The position numbers and the translations under genes were made by a program. A DNA stretch of 64,000 nucleotides from Stigmatella aurantiaca DW4/3-1 (GTDB lineage Bacteria; Myxococcota; Myxococcia; Myxococcales; Myxococcaceae), in the NCBI RefSeq assembly GCF_000165485.1, contig NC_014623.1, positions 1,507,501 through 1,571,500 of the forward strand, written 5' to 3'. Positions 62,609 to 64,000 of this stretch are shown here, piece by piece (the first letter of the stretch is position 1; every line of letters starts with the position of its first letter). The notes under the pieces are model-generated. The model worked only from the letters and a program-made list of their open reading frames with translations. It was not told the origin of the DNA and did no database searches.

Positions 62609-63541
62609 ATGATGAGAAGGGATTCCTTGCTCGCTCTCCTCCTGCTGGGGCTTCCGGCCCCCGCGCTGGCTGCCCCTCCTGCCCCCGCCAAGACCATGTC
62701 CGCGAAGCCGTTGCCTGCCCCCGCTGATCTCGAGACGGAAACGCGTGCCTGGCACGCCGAGCGCATCGCCCGGCTGTCGGCCGAGGATGGCTGGTTGAGC
62801 CTGGTGGCCCTGCACTGGCTGGAGGAGGGAGAGACCCGCCTGGGCTCGGCCCCCAGCAACGCCCTGGTCCTCCCCGCGACGGCCCCGGCCCAGGTGGGGG
62901 TGCTGACCCGCAAGGGGGACACGGTGAGCCTCACCCCCCAGCCGGGCGTTCCCCTCACGGTGGAGGGAAAGCCCTTTAAAGGAGGCGCGCTGCGCACGGA
63001 TGCCTCGGGCAGTCCGGACACGGTGGCCCTGGGCTCTTTGCGCTTCTTCATCATCCGCCGGGGAGACCGGTTGGGCGTCCGGGTGAAGGACTCCGAGGCC
63101 CCCACGCGCAAGGGCTTCCACGGCATTCCCACCTATGCCCCCAACGCCGCGTGGCGTGTGGAGGGCCGCTTCGAGCCGGCCACCACCGAGAAGAAGATCG
63201 CCGTCCCCAACGTGCTGGGCGAGGTGGAGGACATGGTCTCCCCGGGCACCGTCCTCTTCTCCGTGGGCGGCCAGGAGTACCGGCTGTCCCCGGTGGCGGA
63301 GCCTGGCTCGAATCAGTTCTTCTTCATCTTCGGAGACCTGACCAACCGCGACGAGACTTATGGGGCCGGTCGCTTCCTCTACACGGACCTGCCAAAGGAC
63401 GGGAAGGTGGTCATGGACTTCAACCGTGCGTACAACCCGCCGTGTGCCTTCACCCCCTTCGCCACCTGCCCGCTGCCGCCCCCTCAGAACAAGCTCAAGG
63501 TCCGCGTGGAGGCCGGCGAGAAGCGCTTCGGCGACCACTGA
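62609..63541 (+). CDS. DUF1684 family protein, exported
   Basis: The start is one of the paired ATGs at 62609 and 62612. The 310-residue product has a signal peptide (RRDSLLALLLLGLPAPALA). The DUF1684 segments are present: AEDGWLSLVALHWLEEGETRLG, FHGIPTYAPNAAWRVEGRF, and near the end GRFLYTDLPKDGKVVMDFNRAYNPPC...NKLKVRVEAGEKRF. The conserved Asn-Pro-Pro-Cys and Cys-Pro-Leu-Pro motif near the C-terminus is typical. Its biochemical role is unknown. Confidence 0.87.
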   Translation: MMRRDSLLALLLLGLPAPALAAPPAPAKTMSAKPLPAPADLETETRAWHAERIARLSAEDGWLSLVALHWLEEGETRLGSAPSNALVLPATAPAQVGVLTRKGDTVSLTPQPGVPLTVEGKPFKGGALRTDASGSPDTVALGSLRFFIIRRGDRLGVRVKDSEAPTRKGFHGIPTYAPNAAWRVEGRFEPATTEKKIAVPNVLGEVEDMVSPGTVLFSVGGQEYRLSPVAEPGSNQFFFIFGDLTNRDETYGAGRFLYTDLPKDGKVVMDFNRAYNPPCAFTPFATCPLPPPQNKLKVRVEAGEKRFGDH

Positions 63542-63663
63542 GCCTCCGCGCCTGCAAACAGGTGGGATGACGCCGTACATATGCTGAGCGTGTGGCCGAC
63601 CGAGCGAATGAGGGCCCAATAAGGGCTTGAGCCCAGAGCGTGAGGCCGTAACAGTTCCATCCC

Positions 63664-64000
63664 ATGGAACAGGGGCGGCGCGCGACGGACCGGAAGGCCA
63701 TAGGTCTGCTGGTGAAGCTCAAGCATTTGGATGTGGGGAGCTTCGCTGAGGAGTTCGCCACCAACTTGAGCCCTGGCGGGATGTTCATCCGGTCGCGGAC
63801 CCCGCAGCCGGTGGGCACGCCCGTGAAGTTCGAGGTGCAGATCGCCGGTGGCGTGCGGGTGCTGCGCGGCACGGCGGTGGTGCGTTGGGTGCGTGAGACC
63901 GCCACCGCCGAGGGGCCGCCGGGCATGGGGCTCCAGTTCCACGAGTTGGACCCGGTCACCCAGGCGCTGATTGACCGGATGCTCCTCATCAACAAGGCCG
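63664..64000 (+). CDS. PilZ-type (TIGR02266) protein, 3' end beyond window
   Basis: An open frame runs from ATG 63664 to the window edge; an in-frame TAA 15 nt upstream fixes the start limit. At least 112 residues are visible. It has RATDR (an R-x3-R form) near the N-terminus, FATNLSPGGMFIRSRTP (N-x-S-x2-G), and GLQFHELDP, the layout of the PilZ-like domain frequent in Myxococcus proteins. Both c-di-GMP contact motifs are therefore present in form. C-terminal content is unknown. Confidence 0.8.
   Translation, partial: MEQGRRATDRKAIGLLVKLKHLDVGSFAEEFATNLSPGGMFIRSRTPQPVGTPVKFEVQIAGGVRVLRGTAVVRWVRETATAEGPPGMGLQFHELDPVTQALIDRMLLINKA

Overview
The window is chromosomal DNA of a high-GC deltaproteobacterium, almost certainly a myxobacterium of the Cystobacterineae (Stigmatella, Archangium, Cystobacter, Hyalangium or Myxococcus type). 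The evidence is G/C-dominated codon third positions, many lipoproteins with Pro/Ala-rich linkers, a MopE-type metal-binding repeat protein, a minor-pilin/PilY1 operon, hybrid Ser/Thr-His kinases, a DUF4388 response regulator and a PilZ-type domain of the myxobacterial TIGR02266 kind. The genus is inferred. No rRNA, tRNA, CRISPR array or prophage was seen.

Layout. 0-8.2 kb: cell-envelope proteins (a partial secreted/membrane protein, three secreted proteins or lipoproteins, and a MopE-like lipoprotein). 8.2-11.6 kb: 2H RNA phosphodiesterase, membrane class III adenylate cyclase, archaeal-type prolyl-tRNA synthetase. 11.7-19.9 kb (minus strand): type IVa pilus priming operon fimU-pilV-pilW-pilX-pilY1 plus a small lipoprotein. 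20.1-26.2 kb: a DUF218 protein, then a MarR regulator divergent from a tightly overlapping five-gene biosynthetic operon (type III polyketide synthase, ICMT-like methyltransferase, acyl carrier protein, fatty-acyl-AMP ligase, FAD hydroxylase). Its likely product is a phenolic lipid or alkylquinone. 26.3-31.4 kb: accessory segment with a low-GC nuclease-NTPase gene and a roughly 3-kb IS4-type element that has 25-bp terminal inverted repeats and carries a GntR regulator beside the transposase. 31.4-36.5 kb (minus strand): a three-gene set matching the mycobacterial decaprenyl-phosphoryl-arabinose pathway (UbiA fused to a HAD phosphatase, DprE1-like oxidase, DprE2-like reductase), then an O-methyltransferase and a small Cys-motif protein. 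36.6-39.7 kb: response regulator, nickel/cobalt permease, lipoprotein, Bcp peroxiredoxin. 39.8-48 kb: a 1788-residue protein kinase/ATPase/histidine kinase, a small Gly-rich protein with its own strong hairpin, and a cNMP-sensing histidine kinase. 48-53.8 kb: two similar lipoproteins, NagZ, a TPR-cNMP protein, a Crp-family regulator, and a RIO kinase with a long repetitive tail. 53.8-60.9 kb (minus strand): a PAS/GAF histidine kinase and a MoxR-DUF58-BatA-like operon. 60.9-64 kb: lipoprotein, DUF1684 protein, partial PilZ-domain protein.

How genes work together. The minor pilins and PilY1 should form one envelope complex that primes pilus assembly. The FAAL would activate a fatty acid and load it onto the ACP; the type III PKS would extend and cyclise it, and the methyltransferase and hydroxylase would tailor the ring, with MarR as a likely regulator. 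UbiA-HAD, DprE1 and DprE2 would make a polyprenyl-phosphate-arabinofuranose donor. One adenylate cyclase and three separate cNMP-binding proteins suggest second-messenger signalling, although whether those domains bind a nucleotide cannot be read from sequence. Convergent gene pairs here often have touching or overlapping 3' ends, once with a hairpin that contains both stop codons.
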